From the NCBI GenBank assembly GCA_021813505.1, contig JAKAKI010000081.1:62001-126000 (forward strand): a stretch of 64,000 bases of DNA, in the 5' to 3' direction. This DNA is from a bacterium. Lineage in GTDB: Bacteria; Zixibacteria; MSB-5A5; WJJR01. The notes beneath the pieces are model-generated. The model made no database searches. It saw only the letters and a program-made list of their open reading frames with translations, and was not told the DNA's origin. Each line of letters starts with the position of its first letter. Within the stretch, counting starts at the first letter, position 1. Positions 52,431 to 61,313 of this stretch are shown here, piece after piece. Both the position numbers and the translations under genes were made by a program.

Positions 52431-52682
52431 CTACTTCTTTTCGGATCGCTCGTCGTCGCGCGAAGCTTTCTGGATCAATCCCCAGACTTCTTTGCCTGCT
52501 GCGATGAATCCCAGTATGATGAACAAGACCATCAACCAGGGATCAGTACCGAAACGACCATCCAGCCAGTGACCGATGACGTACCCGATGAGCGGCCCGA
52601 ACATCAGGACAAACGGAATGGCGGTTAGAATCGCCACCGGTCGCATCCGTCGGCCTATGTCACCGCTCTTCGGTCGTGTCAT
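52431..52682 (-). CDS. atpZ: AtpZ-like small membrane protein
   Basis: An 83-residue protein with two helices (ILTAIPFVLMFGPLIGYVIGHWLDGRFG and WLMVLFIILGFIAAGKEVW). The GYVIGHWLDxxFGTxPW...GFxAG pattern is typical of the AtpZ/AtpI family at the head of F-ATPase operons, proposed to help c-ring assembly or Mg2+/Ca2+ supply. First gene of the atp set. Confidence 0.85.
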   Translation of the reverse strand: MTRPKSGDIGRRMRPVAILTAIPFVLMFGPLIGYVIGHWLDGRFGTDPWLMVLFIILGFIAAGKEVWGLIQKASRDDERSEKK

Positions 52683-53112
52683 TGCCGACCGGCTGGTCCT
52701 CGCTTCGGCCTTCTGAACGCCCCTTGTGACTTATTTCGCAAGGTCGCCGCCGAAGCGAAACACAAGTATTTGTGCGGAAAAGGCCCGAAGTCAAGGCGAT
52801 TTTGCCCTGATTTCGCAAACGTATGGAGCGGTCGCATCCGACTGGGCTGGCCTCCCGCGAAGAACCCCACCATCCGTCCTGTCTGCGGCGCAGACTGGAC
52901 TCCTGGTGGGCCACCGTGAGCTCGGAGTGGTGGCCCACCAAGAGCGGAATCGCCGAAGGCGATGGAGCGGATGGCGGGGTTCGGCGCGGTAGCGGTATAA
53001 ATTTCAGTTCGCCTGCCGCAAAATGATTCGAGGCTTCGCCTCGAACGCGGGCGAGGGCGCCCCGCGCCACCTTCGCTAAGTCAGTTGCGCTGCGCCTACC
53101 AACGGGCCTCTA
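52683..53112. repeat. Intergenic region with a nested multi-hairpin element
   Basis: No gene is seen. GAACCCCACCATCCG (about 52861-52875) is nearly complementary to CGGATGGCGGGGTTC (about 52968-52982). Inside this outer stem lie CTGCGGCGCAG, CTTGGTGGGCCACC-type and GGAATCGCCGAAGGCGAT-type hairpins, giving a 120-base branched structure. A second stem, ATTCGAGGC/GCCTCGAAC, is at about 53028-53048. The atp promoter presumably lies here on the minus strand, but I found no convincing boxes. Confidence 0.5.
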
Positions 53113-54201
53113 TCATGTTAGTCTATCGGTGAACGGGGTGAGCTGTTTCAAGCGGGCTTCGAGTTCGGCGATGCGCTTTTCGAGGCTGCGGATGGTCTTC
53201 ACGTGCTCGGGGAGCGAGTACATTGAGGCGATGATACGTTTTTGGCGGGAGAAGTCGACCGCGGGCGAGCCGAACTGCTGCCCGCCTTCCGGGATGGATT
53301 TGGCCACGCCGGATTGGGCGGCGACGACGGCGCCGTTGCCGATTTCGATGTGCCCGATCACGCCCACTTGGCCGGCGAGTGTAACGCGATCACCCAGCTT
53401 GGTCGAGCCGGAAATGCCGACCTGCGAGATGATGATGCAGTCCTCGCCGATCTGCACATTGTGCGCGATTTGCACGAGGTTGTCGATTTTCGTGCCGCGT
53501 CCGATCGTGGTCTGTCCCATGGTGGCGCGGTCGATTGCACAGCAGGCGCCGATCTCGACATCGTCGCCAACAGTCACACCGCCGACCTGGGGAATCTTAT
53601 GGTGGCGGCCCTGGTAGGGAGCGTAGCCGAAACCATCGGACCCGACGACTGTTCCGGGGTGAATGCGCACGCGATTCCCGAGCGTGCATCCGGGCAGGAT
53701 GGTCGTAGTCGGACCGATGCAGCAGCTTTCACCGATAACCGATCGCGTTCCGACAAAGGAGCCGGCGAGTATCACACTCCCCGCTCCCAGCGTCACATCG
53801 TCCTCGATGACGCAGTTTGGACCAACATGCACGCCATCGGCAAGATGAACCCGCTTGCCGATCCGTGCCGAGCGGTCGACCCCGGGTTCGGGTGCGGGCG
53901 GCCCTGGATGGAAGACACGTAGCGCCTGCAAAAAGGCGTAGTATGGATTCGGATGAAAAAGCAGGGCGAGGCCCGGCGGGATGTCCTCGCTGTTGACGCG
54001 AAAGGCGGCGGATTCCGGCGGAAGCAGGATGGCGGAAGCGCGCGTCGATTTCAGATGCTGGCCGTACTTGGGATTGGCCAGAAACGTCAGGTGTCCCGAT
54101 CCGGCGTCTTCAATCCCCGCGACACCGGTCAGGACCGTATCGCCATCACCGACCAGCCGGGCTTGAAGTTGCCCGGCCAACTCCCGCAGAGAGACGGTCA
54201 T
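53113..54201 (-). CDS. lpxD: UDP-3-O-acylglucosamine N-acyltransferase
   Basis: Adds the N-linked acyl chain in lipid A synthesis. 362 residues: an N-terminal uridine-binding domain (to about 100), then a left-handed beta-helix of hexapeptide repeats (IGKRVHLADGVHVGPNCVIEDDVTLGAGSVI onwards), and the family motif with catalytic His region GSDGFGYAPYQGRHHKIPQVGGV. A C-terminal helix and coiled coil (VKTIRSLEKRIAELEARLKQL) close the chain. It overlaps skp by four bases. Confidence 0.96.
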   Translation of the reverse strand: MTVSLRELAGQLQARLVGDGDTVLTGVAGIEDAGSGHLTFLANPKYGQHLKSTRASAILLPPESAAFRVNSEDIPPGLALLFHPNPYYAFLQALRVFHPGPPAPEPGVDRSARIGKRVHLADGVHVGPNCVIEDDVTLGAGSVILAGSFVGTRSVIGESCCIGPTTTILPGCTLGNRVRIHPGTVVGSDGFGYAPYQGRHHKIPQVGGVTVGDDVEIGACCAIDRATMGQTTIGRGTKIDNLVQIAHNVQIGEDCIIISQVGISGSTKLGDRVTLAGQVGVIGHIEIGNGAVVAAQSGVAKSIPEGGQQFGSPAVDFSRQKRIIASMYSLPEHVKTIRSLEKRIAELEARLKQLTPFTDRLT

Positions 54202-54770
54202 TTGAGTTTGGCGAGTTCTTCGAACACCCGGTCGGTCAAGTCGAGCTTGTCTTTGGCGTACATGATCGGGCTGAACTGGATTCCCGCCGATGTCAGGTAA
54301 TTCTGTGAACCGTTCAAGACGTAGTCAAAATCCTCGCCGACGGCGATGCGCTGAACCACGTCCTGAATCTTCTTCAGGATCGGCGAGGTCAGCTCGGCAC
54401 GGCGTTTCTCGGCTTCGCCTTCGTACTTGGCCTTGGTTTGCATGAGATTCTGCTCCATCTGGGCCAGTTCGGTCTCCCGCGCCTTGCGTGTGTCGTCGGT
54501 GAGGATCAGACGCTGTTTGCGATAATCATCCAGTTTGTTCAAATACTCGGTCTGCAGGCTGTCGAAGTTGGCTTCCCAAACCTGCGCATCTTTTTGGAAG
54601 AGGTTCTCGGCTTCCTTGAATTCCTTGTATTCGCTGAGGATTTTGTCCAGATCCACCCAGCCAATCTTGCCGGACTGGGCTCTTGCACCGGGGACGGCGG
54701 CAAATGCCATCAGCATCAGAACCCCCAACAGACAAATGAAGAATCGTGTAAACGTCGAATGTGTGGTCAT
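54198..54770 (-). CDS. skp: OmpH/Skp-family periplasmic chaperone
   Basis: A trimeric chaperone for unfolded outer-membrane proteins. 190 residues from ATG 54770 (GGAG upstream), with signal peptide ending PGARAQ. The mature part begins SGKIGWVDLDKILSEYKEFKEAE and continues as a long charged helix pair, as in OmpH. It lies between bamA and lpxD in the classical bamA-skp-lpxD order. Confidence 0.93.
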   Translation of the reverse strand: MTTHSTFTRFFICLLGVLMLMAFAAVPGARAQSGKIGWVDLDKILSEYKEFKEAENLFQKDAQVWEANFDSLQTEYLNKLDDYRKQRLILTDDTRKARETELAQMEQNLMQTKAKYEGEAEKRRAELTSPILKKIQDVVQRIAVGEDFDYVLNGSQNYLTSAGIQFSPIMYAKDKLDLTDRVFEELAKLK

Positions 54771-54805
54771 GGTCTCTCCATCGAACGAGTTCAATTCCCC
54801 CAATA

Positions 54806-57250
54806 CTAGAAATTCCCTCCGAACTGAAAATGCGGCTTGAGCTTTCCCTTTCCAGAACCGCGCAGCGGGATGCCAAAATCGAAGCCCAGCGTCCCCATAC
54901 CCGGCACCGTTAATCTAAAGCCAAATCCGTACGAAGTGTAGAGATTCGAGAAGGGCTTCATGAGGGAAAGATTGGTCCAGACATTTCCAGCATCGAAGAA
55001 CAAGAGGCCGTGAATCTGCTCTTTGACCACCGGGAAGGTCAATTCCGCGTTCATGACAGCGAGGGCGCGGCCGGGGTAAGAGATGTAACGGCTGTAACTC
55101 CCGACATATCCGCCGGGGATCTGCCCGCCAATGAAACCGCCGCGGATGAGTCCGGGAATCCGTGTCTTGCCGGTCGTATCACTGAGTAATTGGGCCTGGA
55201 TGACACCGTCGTCGTAGCCACGGATTGTGCCATCGGAACGAATCCCACCGGCGCTTAGCAATTCGAGATATGGCACGGCATTGACCCCGGCATCACCCTG
55301 AATCGCCGTGAGTTTCCACGACGGGGCAAACGTCAGACCCTTGAAGATCGGAGAGTAATGGGCATAGCTCACCGTGTGTTTGACATACGACCACAGGCCT
55401 CCGAGTGCGCCGCCGGCGAATTCGATCTGATATGAAAACCGCGAGCCATGCTCGGCAAATTCCGGTAGATCGCGGGAGTCCCGCTGGACCGTGAACGACG
55501 TCGCCGAAGTTGTCTGCGGCCACGGCTGCTTATCGAGCGACGACACCTGGCCGCTGAAGTAATCTTTGAAACCGGTCGAGAAATCCTTGGCGATCGTGCT
55601 TTCCAGCCGATAGTCGGCGTAAACGCGGAAGTAATCGTCGGGCCAGCGCAACCTCCGTCCAAAGCGGAGATCGAATCCCTTGCGCTTTTCGGTGTAATCG
55701 GTGGTTCCTGCGATGTAGGTGAGATCGACGTCACGTGTCGTGTTGTACAGATCAAATCCAACGGTGGTCGGCGTATCGAGGAACCAGGGTTCGGTCAGCC
55801 CAATCGAATACGACTGGCGGCGCGCGCCGAAGTCGACCGAAAGATTCGCGTCCTGGCCGTTGCCGCCAAGATTGGGAATGCCGAGCGATATGGTTCCAAC
55901 CAGCTTGTCGGTGCCAGAATAGCCGGCGCCGACCTGGACCTGGCCGGTGGGTTTCTCTTCCACTTTCACCATCAGATCGACCTGGCCATCGGGCAGCACT
56001 TTGTAATCGGGATTGACGTTCGCGAAGTAATTCAAGGCCATCACGTTTCGCAGAGAACGCATGAGGCTCGAGCGGTGGAACACCTCGCCGGGGTAGATCG
56101 CCAACTCACGCCGAATCACCTTATCCTTGGTCTTGACGTTGCCTTCGATGTTGATCCGGTGCACGTGAGCCGGAACACCCTCGGAGACCTCACAACTGAC
56201 ATTGACCACGGAATCGACGGTCTTGGTGTCCTCGACGACCCGCGCGTAGAGATAGCCGTCTTCCTGATATGCCTGGTAAATGTTGCCGATGGACTTCTCA
56301 AAGCTTTCCTGATCGAAGACATCCCCCTGCTTATATTCAAGGGTACGGCGCAGTTTGTCTTCCGTGAAGACCTGTTGCCCGGAGAAACTTGTCGTACCGA
56401 AGTAGTACTTCGGCCCTTCGTTCACTTCGAACTTCAGCGTCACTTTGGTCTTGGACTCGTTGAGGATGATCGTGTCGGAGACCAGGATTGCGTCGAGGAA
56501 TCCGTTCTTCTTGTAGGTATCGATTATCGCCGTCTTGTCTTCGGCGTATTTCTCACGATTGAATTTGCCGCCGCCGAAGATCGATTTCAGAAAGCTGCGG
56601 GGCTTGTTCTGCATCTTCTTTTGCAGCGTCGAGTGGGACAGCTGCCTGGCGCTGTCAAAGATGATCGCTTCGACGGTGACCGGTTTATTCTCTTCGATTT
56701 CGAAGACAGCGTCGGCCTCACCGACGACCGTGGTCGGCTGCAACTGCGGTTTGACGTTGACGAGGAAGAAGCCCTTTTCCCGGTAGGCTTTGCGGATCGC
56801 AGACTCGGCATCCTTGAGCCGCTCCGGCGTGATGGTTTGACCACGTTTCAAGCCGAGCTTGAAGTCCTCTTCCTTGATATCCTCGTTGCCCTTGAAGACC
56901 AGCTTGTCCAGTCGGGGCGCCTCGACCACCTTGATGATGAGGTGAATGCCGCCCGGCTCTTGTTCGCCCAGGATCTTGACGTCATCGAAGAGTTTGAGGC
57001 CATAGACCTGGTGGATCGCCTGTTGGATGTTCTCGCTGTTGACCTTCTGTCCGGGAACGAAGCCGCTGTTGCCGATGATCAACTGGGCATCGGTCACCCG
57101 GTTCCCTTCGACGGTGACTTCGGAGATAACCTGGTCCTGCGCGAACGTGTGAGAGGCGCTCGTGAGGAGGAGGAACAACGCGAACACGGCGACGCCCCAG
57201 CCCACAGGGCGCCTCGCGGGTTTGCGGAGATGCGGATGGTTCATCTTCAC
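54806..57250 (-). CDS. bamA: Outer membrane protein assembly factor BamA
   Basis: The Omp85 barrel that inserts outer-membrane proteins. 814 residues: signal peptide (to THTFAQ region), five POTRA domains (about 35-430, beginning ISEVTVEGNRVTD and ending with the GNVKTKDKVIRRELAIYPGEVF block), and a 16-strand barrel. The lid-lock motif of loop 6 is GGIRSDGTIRGYDDG, where family members usually read VRGF/Y, and the C-terminal signal ends GKLKPHFQFGGNF with a terminal Phe. ATG 57250 or 57244 can serve as start. Confidence 0.96.
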   Translation of the reverse strand: MKMNHPHLRKPARRPVGWGVAVFALFLLLTSASHTFAQDQVISEVTVEGNRVTDAQLIIGNSGFVPGQKVNSENIQQAIHQVYGLKLFDDVKILGEQEPGGIHLIIKVVEAPRLDKLVFKGNEDIKEEDFKLGLKRGQTITPERLKDAESAIRKAYREKGFFLVNVKPQLQPTTVVGEADAVFEIEENKPVTVEAIIFDSARQLSHSTLQKKMQNKPRSFLKSIFGGGKFNREKYAEDKTAIIDTYKKNGFLDAILVSDTIILNESKTKVTLKFEVNEGPKYYFGTTSFSGQQVFTEDKLRRTLEYKQGDVFDQESFEKSIGNIYQAYQEDGYLYARVVEDTKTVDSVVNVSCEVSEGVPAHVHRINIEGNVKTKDKVIRRELAIYPGEVFHRSSLMRSLRNVMALNYFANVNPDYKVLPDGQVDLMVKVEEKPTGQVQVGAGYSGTDKLVGTISLGIPNLGGNGQDANLSVDFGARRQSYSIGLTEPWFLDTPTTVGFDLYNTTRDVDLTYIAGTTDYTEKRKGFDLRFGRRLRWPDDYFRVYADYRLESTIAKDFSTGFKDYFSGQVSSLDKQPWPQTTSATSFTVQRDSRDLPEFAEHGSRFSYQIEFAGGALGGLWSYVKHTVSYAHYSPIFKGLTFAPSWKLTAIQGDAGVNAVPYLELLSAGGIRSDGTIRGYDDGVIQAQLLSDTTGKTRIPGLIRGGFIGGQIPGGYVGSYSRYISYPGRALAVMNAELTFPVVKEQIHGLLFFDAGNVWTNLSLMKPFSNLYTSYGFGFRLTVPGMGTLGFDFGIPLRGSGKGKLKPHFQFGGNF

Positions 57251-57288
57251 GACGGAGACTAATCCCCGCCAACGGCTGGACGGCCTGT

Positions 57289-57606
57289 TCAGGAGACGAC
57301 GTCGGTAATGCGAACGAGCGTATGCATCTGCCGGTGGCCGTTTTTGCGCCGGTAAACCGCACGCTTCTTATGTTTGAAGACGATCAGTCTGCCGTCACGT
57401 CCCTGTTCGACGATTTCCCCAACGATCCGGGCGCCATTGACATACGGCCGGCCGGTGGCGGTTTCGTCGCCCTTGCGAACCAGGAGCACTTTTTCGAATT
57501 CGATGCGGTCGCCAGCGGCACCACCGAGTCGCTCGACCCGGACGACGTCACCCACGCCGACGGCGTACTGTCTTGCTCCGGATTCAAAGATTGCAGCCAA
57601 ACTCAT
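57289..57606 (-). CDS. rplU: 50S ribosomal protein L21
   Basis: A 105-residue ribosomal protein. The start at ATG 57606 (MSLAAIFESGARQYAVGVGDVVRVERLGG) is favoured because GGAG lies six bases upstream; ATG 57609 is possible. The family block FKHKKRAVYRRKNGHRQMHTLVRI ends the protein. rpmA (L27), which normally follows rplU, is not present downstream; bamA starts 38 bases later instead. Confidence 0.95.
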   Translation of the reverse strand: MSLAAIFESGARQYAVGVGDVVRVERLGGAAGDRIEFEKVLLVRKGDETATGRPYVNGARIVGEIVEQGRDGRLIVFKHKKRAVYRRKNGHRQMHTLVRITDVVS

Positions 57607-57797
57607 CATACTCTCCATTCTGCGACAGCCGGCTTCCATTGGCCGACGAATCTTCCATTTTTGCCAATTTCTGCCCAATTGTCAACAGAATTCGCCTCCA
57701 TGGCGCGTTCAATTGCGCATTGTATCTCTGCTGCAGAACTGTATACACCGGGGCAAGGGGTTGTTTCCCAGATGGTTCCGGGATTGTGACGGGGGTG

Positions 57798-58190
57798 AGT
57801 CCAAAGGGCTGAAAGCCCCTCAGCCGCTATTCGCGGCCCGTCAATCGGTAGCGGCGCCCCTGTGTGGGCGCCCCATTGTCTCGGCGCGCGGCGGCGGACC
57901 GGGCGGCCACACAGGGCCGCCTCTACGGGGCAGAGGCGGCGGCGCAAGGAAGAATGGAATCGGATGGGAGGCCAAGGGGCTGAAAGCCCCTTGTCCGCAA
58001 TTCGCGGTCCGCCGATTAGTAGCGGCGCCCCTGTGTGGGCGTCCCATTGCATCGGCGCGCGGACCGGGCGGCCACACAGGGCCGCCCCTACGGGTGAAAG
58101 CGTGCTGCTGCGCCCGGGCGGCCATCGCAAAGGGGGAATAGAATCGGATGGGAGGACAAGGGGCTTTCAGCCCCTTGGCCCTTGGACTTT
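57798..58190. repeat. Two tandem copies of a ~171-bp GC-rich repeat between rplU and uvrB
   Basis: Words such as GCGGCGCCCCTGTGTGGGCG recur at 57851 and 58022, CAATTCGCGG-type words at 57830 and 58000, and GGGCTGAAAGCCCC at 57806 and 57979. A third partial copy (GGATGGGAGGACAAGGGG) starts at 58146. Each unit contains a CAAGGGGCTGAAAGCCCCTTG palindrome, which also occurs at 46986-47006. No protein is predicted, and nothing else is visible in 57607-58282 except the uvrB leader. Confidence 0.75.
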
Positions 58191-58282
58191 TTCGGCTAAG
58201 ATGATTGGCAACGCCAATTCTTAGGGAGTATCATGGGGGGTTGGCAGAGATTGATCCGAATTAGGCGAGGGTGTGAATCCAT

Positions 58283-60283
58283 ATGAGTGTCTTCAATCTG
58301 AAAAGTCCGTACACACCGACCGGGGATCAGCCGGAGGCGATTACGGCGCTGGTGGATGGGCTGAACCGTGGACTGCAATACCAGACCTTGCTGGGGGTCA
58401 CCGGTTCGGGCAAGACGTTTACGATGGCGAATGTGATCGCCCAGTGGGAGCGGCCGACATTGGTCATCTCGCACAACAAGACATTGGCCGCCCAGTTGTA
58501 CGGCGAGTTGAAATCGTTCTTTCCGGACAACGCGGTCGAGTTCTTTATCAGCTACTACGACTACTACCAGCCGGAAGCTTACGTGCCGCAGACGGACACG
58601 TATATCGAGAAGGACACATCGATCAATGACGATATCGACCGCATGCGTCTGCGTGCGACAGCGTCGCTATTGGAGCGGCGCGACGTGATCATCGTGGCGT
58701 CGGTGTCGTGCATTTACGGATTAGGCTCGCCGGAAGATTACAAGAACATGATGATCTTTCTGGAGGTCGGCCAGACGATTCCGCGCGATGAATTGCTACG
58801 GAAGCTGATCGACATTCATTACAACCGCAATGACTTCGAACTGGCGCGGGGAACGTTTCGGGTGCGCGGGGACACGATTGAGATCATGCCGGCGTACGAG
58901 CAGACCGCGGTGCGCGTCGAGCTGTTTGGTGATGAAATCGATAAGATCACCCTGGTCGATTCGCTGACGGGTGAAGTCAAACGGCAGCAGAATCGGAAAG
59001 CCATCTATCCGGCGAAACACTTCGTCACCACGGTGCCAAGTCTGCAACGGGCCATCAAGGGAATCGAAATCGAGCTGGCCGAGCGGCTGGAGCAGTTCCG
59101 CGCGCAAGACAAGCTGCTCGAAGCGCAACGGCTGGAATCGCGGACGAAGTTTGATCTGGAGATGCTCAAGGAAGTCGGGTACTGCACCGGGGTCGAGAAT
59201 TATTCACGCCATCTGTCGGGACGCAAGCCGGGTGAGCGGCCGTTCACGCTTCTGGATTTCTTTCCCCAGGGAGATTTCCTGACGATCCTCGATGAGTCGC
59301 ATCAATCGCTGCCGCAGATTCGCGGCATGTACGCGGGTGACCGGTCACGCAAGGAGGTGCTGGTCGAATACGGCTTCCGGCTGCCGTCGGCGCTGGACAA
59401 CCGTCCGATGTTCTTCGACGAATTCTGGGCCTCGCTCGACCGGGTGGTGTTCGCGTCGGCCACGCCGGCTGACCTGGAGTTGGAGCGGTCGGCGGGAGTC
59501 GTCGTCGAGCAGATTATCCGGCCGACCGGGCTGATCGATCCGGAGATCATTGTCCGTCCGCTGGCCAAGCAGGTCGACGATTTGCTGGAGGAAATCCGCA
59601 AGCGCGTGGAACTCCACCAGCGGGTGCTGGTCACGACGCTCACGAAGCGCATGGCGGAGGACCTGGCGGACTACCTGGCGCAGATGAAAATCCGGGTGCG
59701 GTATCTCCACTCGGAGATCGATGCGATTGAGCGAACCGAGATTCTGCGCGACTTGCGACTGGCGGAATTCGACGTCTTGGTGGGGATCAACCTGTTGCGC
59801 GAGGGACTCGATCTGCCGGAGGTATCGCTGGTCGCAATTCTCGATGCCGATAAAGAAGGATTCTTGCGCTCCGAGCGGTCGCTGATCCAAGTCTCGGGTC
59901 GCGCGGCGCGGCATGTCAACGGCACCGTCGTCATGTATGCGGACAAGATCACCGACTCAATGCGCAAAGCGATCGACGAGACTGCACGGCGCCGCACAAT
60001 TCAGTTGCGCTATAACGAAGAGCATGGGATCGTGCCGCAGACGATTGTGAAGAGCGAAGAGGAAATCCGGCGCGCCACGGTGTTCGCCGATTCCAAAACC
60101 GATTTGCCGCCGTCCGAGAAGCCTGACCGTCCTACCGGATTCGAGCAAATGGAGCTCGAGGATCAGATCCTGTTTCTCACCAAAGCGATGAAGGAAGCAT
60201 CCAAGAAACTCGACTTTGAACGGGCGGCACATCTGCGAGATGAAATCGCGGAGGTGCGGAAGAGGCGGCATGGGGGGAAGTGA
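58283..60283 (+). CDS. uvrB: Excinuclease ABC subunit B
   Basis: The damage-verifying helicase of nucleotide excision repair. 666 residues: P-loop [13 protein letters not shown] (38-50), the beta-hairpin [21 protein letters not shown] (about 92-112), helicase motifs [13 protein letters not shown] and [27 protein letters not shown], and the C-terminal UVR motif [24 protein letters not shown] that contacts UvrC. Full length and canonical. It is monocistronic. Confidence 0.98.
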   Translation: MSVFNLKSPYTPTGDQPEAITALVDGLNRGLQYQTLLGVTGSGKTFTMANVIAQWERPTLVISHNKTLAAQLYGELKSFFPDNAVEFFISYYDYYQPEAYVPQTDTYIEKDTSINDDIDRMRLRATASLLERRDVIIVASVSCIYGLGSPEDYKNMMIFLEVGQTIPRDELLRKLIDIHYNRNDFELARGTFRVRGDTIEIMPAYEQTAVRVELFGDEIDKITLVDSLTGEVKRQQNRKAIYPAKHFVTTVPSLQRAIKGIEIELAERLEQFRAQDKLLEAQRLESRTKFDLEMLKEVGYCTGVENYSRHLSGRKPGERPFTLLDFFPQGDFLTILDESHQSLPQIRGMYAGDRSRKEVLVEYGFRLPSALDNRPMFFDEFWASLDRVVFASATPADLELERSAGVVVEQIIRPTGLIDPEIIVRPLAKQVDDLLEEIRKRVELHQRVLVTTLTKRMAEDLADYLAQMKIRVRYLHSEIDAIERTEILRDLRLAEFDVLVGINLLREGLDLPEVSLVAILDADKEGFLRSERSLIQVSGRAARHVNGTVVMYADKITDSMRKAIDETARRRTIQLRYNEEHGIVPQTIVKSEEEIRRATVFADSKTDLPPSEKPDRPTGFEQMELEDQILFLTKAMKEASKKLDFERAAHLRDEIAEVRKRRHGGK

Positions 60284-60436
60284 TAACTGTGACAATGGAG
60301 CCCCTTGAAGCGAGTGGCTCAGATCGAAGCTAACGATGAATACGTCAACAACAGGGGAAGGTGGGACCGTTCACCGACCACCCAGCTGTATGCCTCTTGC
60401 AAGGAAGGCCACATTGTGTTCCTTTCGCGTGGCGAG

Positions 60437-60473
60437 AGGTGCCACGGACAAACTTGTTTGTCCGTGTCTTTTT
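60437..60473. repeat. REP palindrome at the 5' side of the RAYT gene
   Basis: GGTGCCACGGACAAA followed by a perfect 10-bp stem (60443-60452 with 60457-60466, loop CTTG), then GTCTTTTTTGGACGT. The outer words match those at 9657-9792. Confidence 0.8.
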
Positions 60474-60561
60474 TGGACGTGCTGCGGGCAATAGAAGGCG
60501 GGCAAACGCACAGGGCATCCAACGCCGAATCCCCTTGTCCAGGACCCGCAGCCAGCTCTTC

Positions 60562-61200
60562 ATGACCCAGATGGATCTCCCCCGAAAGCACTTCAATCGA
60601 TTCAACGACCCGGGACATGCGCACGCGCTGACGTTCTCATGTAACGGGCGCCTCCCGCTTTTGTCCCGCGATCGGACGCGGGTTTGGCTAATCAATGCCC
60701 TCGAAGCAGCCCGCCTGAAATACAGATTCGCCATCCTGGCCTATGTTATCATGCCGGAGCATGTCCACCTGCTTGTGTATCCACGTGAAGAACAATATGA
60801 TGTCTCGGCATTCTTGAAGGCAGTGAAACAGGCTGTTGCACGCAAGGCGAAGCACTTTCTTGCCATTGAAGCACCGGAATGGCTCCAAAGACTCAGCGTG
60901 AGAACACCGGAGGGAAAGGTCTTCCGATTTTGGCAGCAGGGTCCGGGATTCGATTCGAACATCACTTCGATGGAAACGCTCCGTAGGCAGATTGAATACA
61001 TCCACTACAATCCTGTGCGTCGAGGACTTGTCGATGTGCCCGGGGCTTGGCTGTGGTCGAGCGCTGGTACCATGGAATCTGGAAGGATCAGGAGATTGAT
61101 CGTCGATCCGATAGATGGAATCTTCCCTCAAGAGACTGCCTGCGCGGAGACTGAGAGCGGCAGGCCCTCAGTCGGGCAAAAAGACACGGACAAAGAATGA
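60562..61200 (+). CDS. REP-associated tyrosine transposase (RAYT, IS200-like)
   Basis: A 212-residue single-strand transposase of the Y1 HUH class that mobilises REP palindromes. The HUH motif is in VIMPEHVHLLVYP (about 62-74), and the catalytic Tyr region is RQIEYIHYNPVRRGLV with the typical WLWSSA following. ATG 60562 gives the usual N-terminus (HFNRFNDPGHAHALTFSCNGRLPLLS); codons further upstream cross a REP. It is flanked by REP palindromes in inverted orientation, the right one overlapping its stop codon, the expected RAYT-REP layout. Confidence 0.93.
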   Translation: MTQMDLPRKHFNRFNDPGHAHALTFSCNGRLPLLSRDRTRVWLINALEAARLKYRFAILAYVIMPEHVHLLVYPREEQYDVSAFLKAVKQAVARKAKHFLAIEAPEWLQRLSVRTPEGKVFRFWQQGPGFDSNITSMETLRRQIEYIHYNPVRRGLVDVPGAWLWSSAGTMESGRIRRLIVDPIDGIFPQETACAETESGRPSVGQKDTDKE

Positions 61201-61237
61201 CGGCACTAACGTGCCGTCATTCTTTGTCCGTGGCACC
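61179..61237. repeat. Inverted REP at the 3' side of the RAYT gene
   Basis: A perfect 22-bp stem (61185-61206 with 61211-61232, loop TAAC) bounded by AAAAAGACACGGACAA and TTGTCCGTGGCACC. It overlaps the transposase stop codon and is in the opposite orientation to the 5' REP. Confidence 0.85.
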
Positions 61238-61295
61238 CTCTTTTCGTGTCACCCTCTCTTCGTCGCACCCTCTTTTCATCGTACCCTTTGGCCGT
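61232..61295. repeat. Four 16-bp tandem repeats beside the right REP
   Basis: GGCACCCTCTTTTCGT, GTCACCCTCTCTTCGT, CGCACCCTCTTTTCAT and CGTACCCTTTGGCCGT follow in register from the REP edge. The last unit degenerates into GGCACC, as if the REP border had been iterated. Confidence 0.75.
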
Positions 61296-61313
61296 GGCAC
61301 CGCACTCTGGGCA

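Noticed and set aside
56075-57262. 395-codon plus-strand frame over bamA
   Set aside because: Antisense shadow of POTRA-coding sequence.
57798-58190. CRISPR array
   Set aside because: Units are about 171 bases with similar sequence throughout, no short repeats with unique spacers, and no cas genes nearby.
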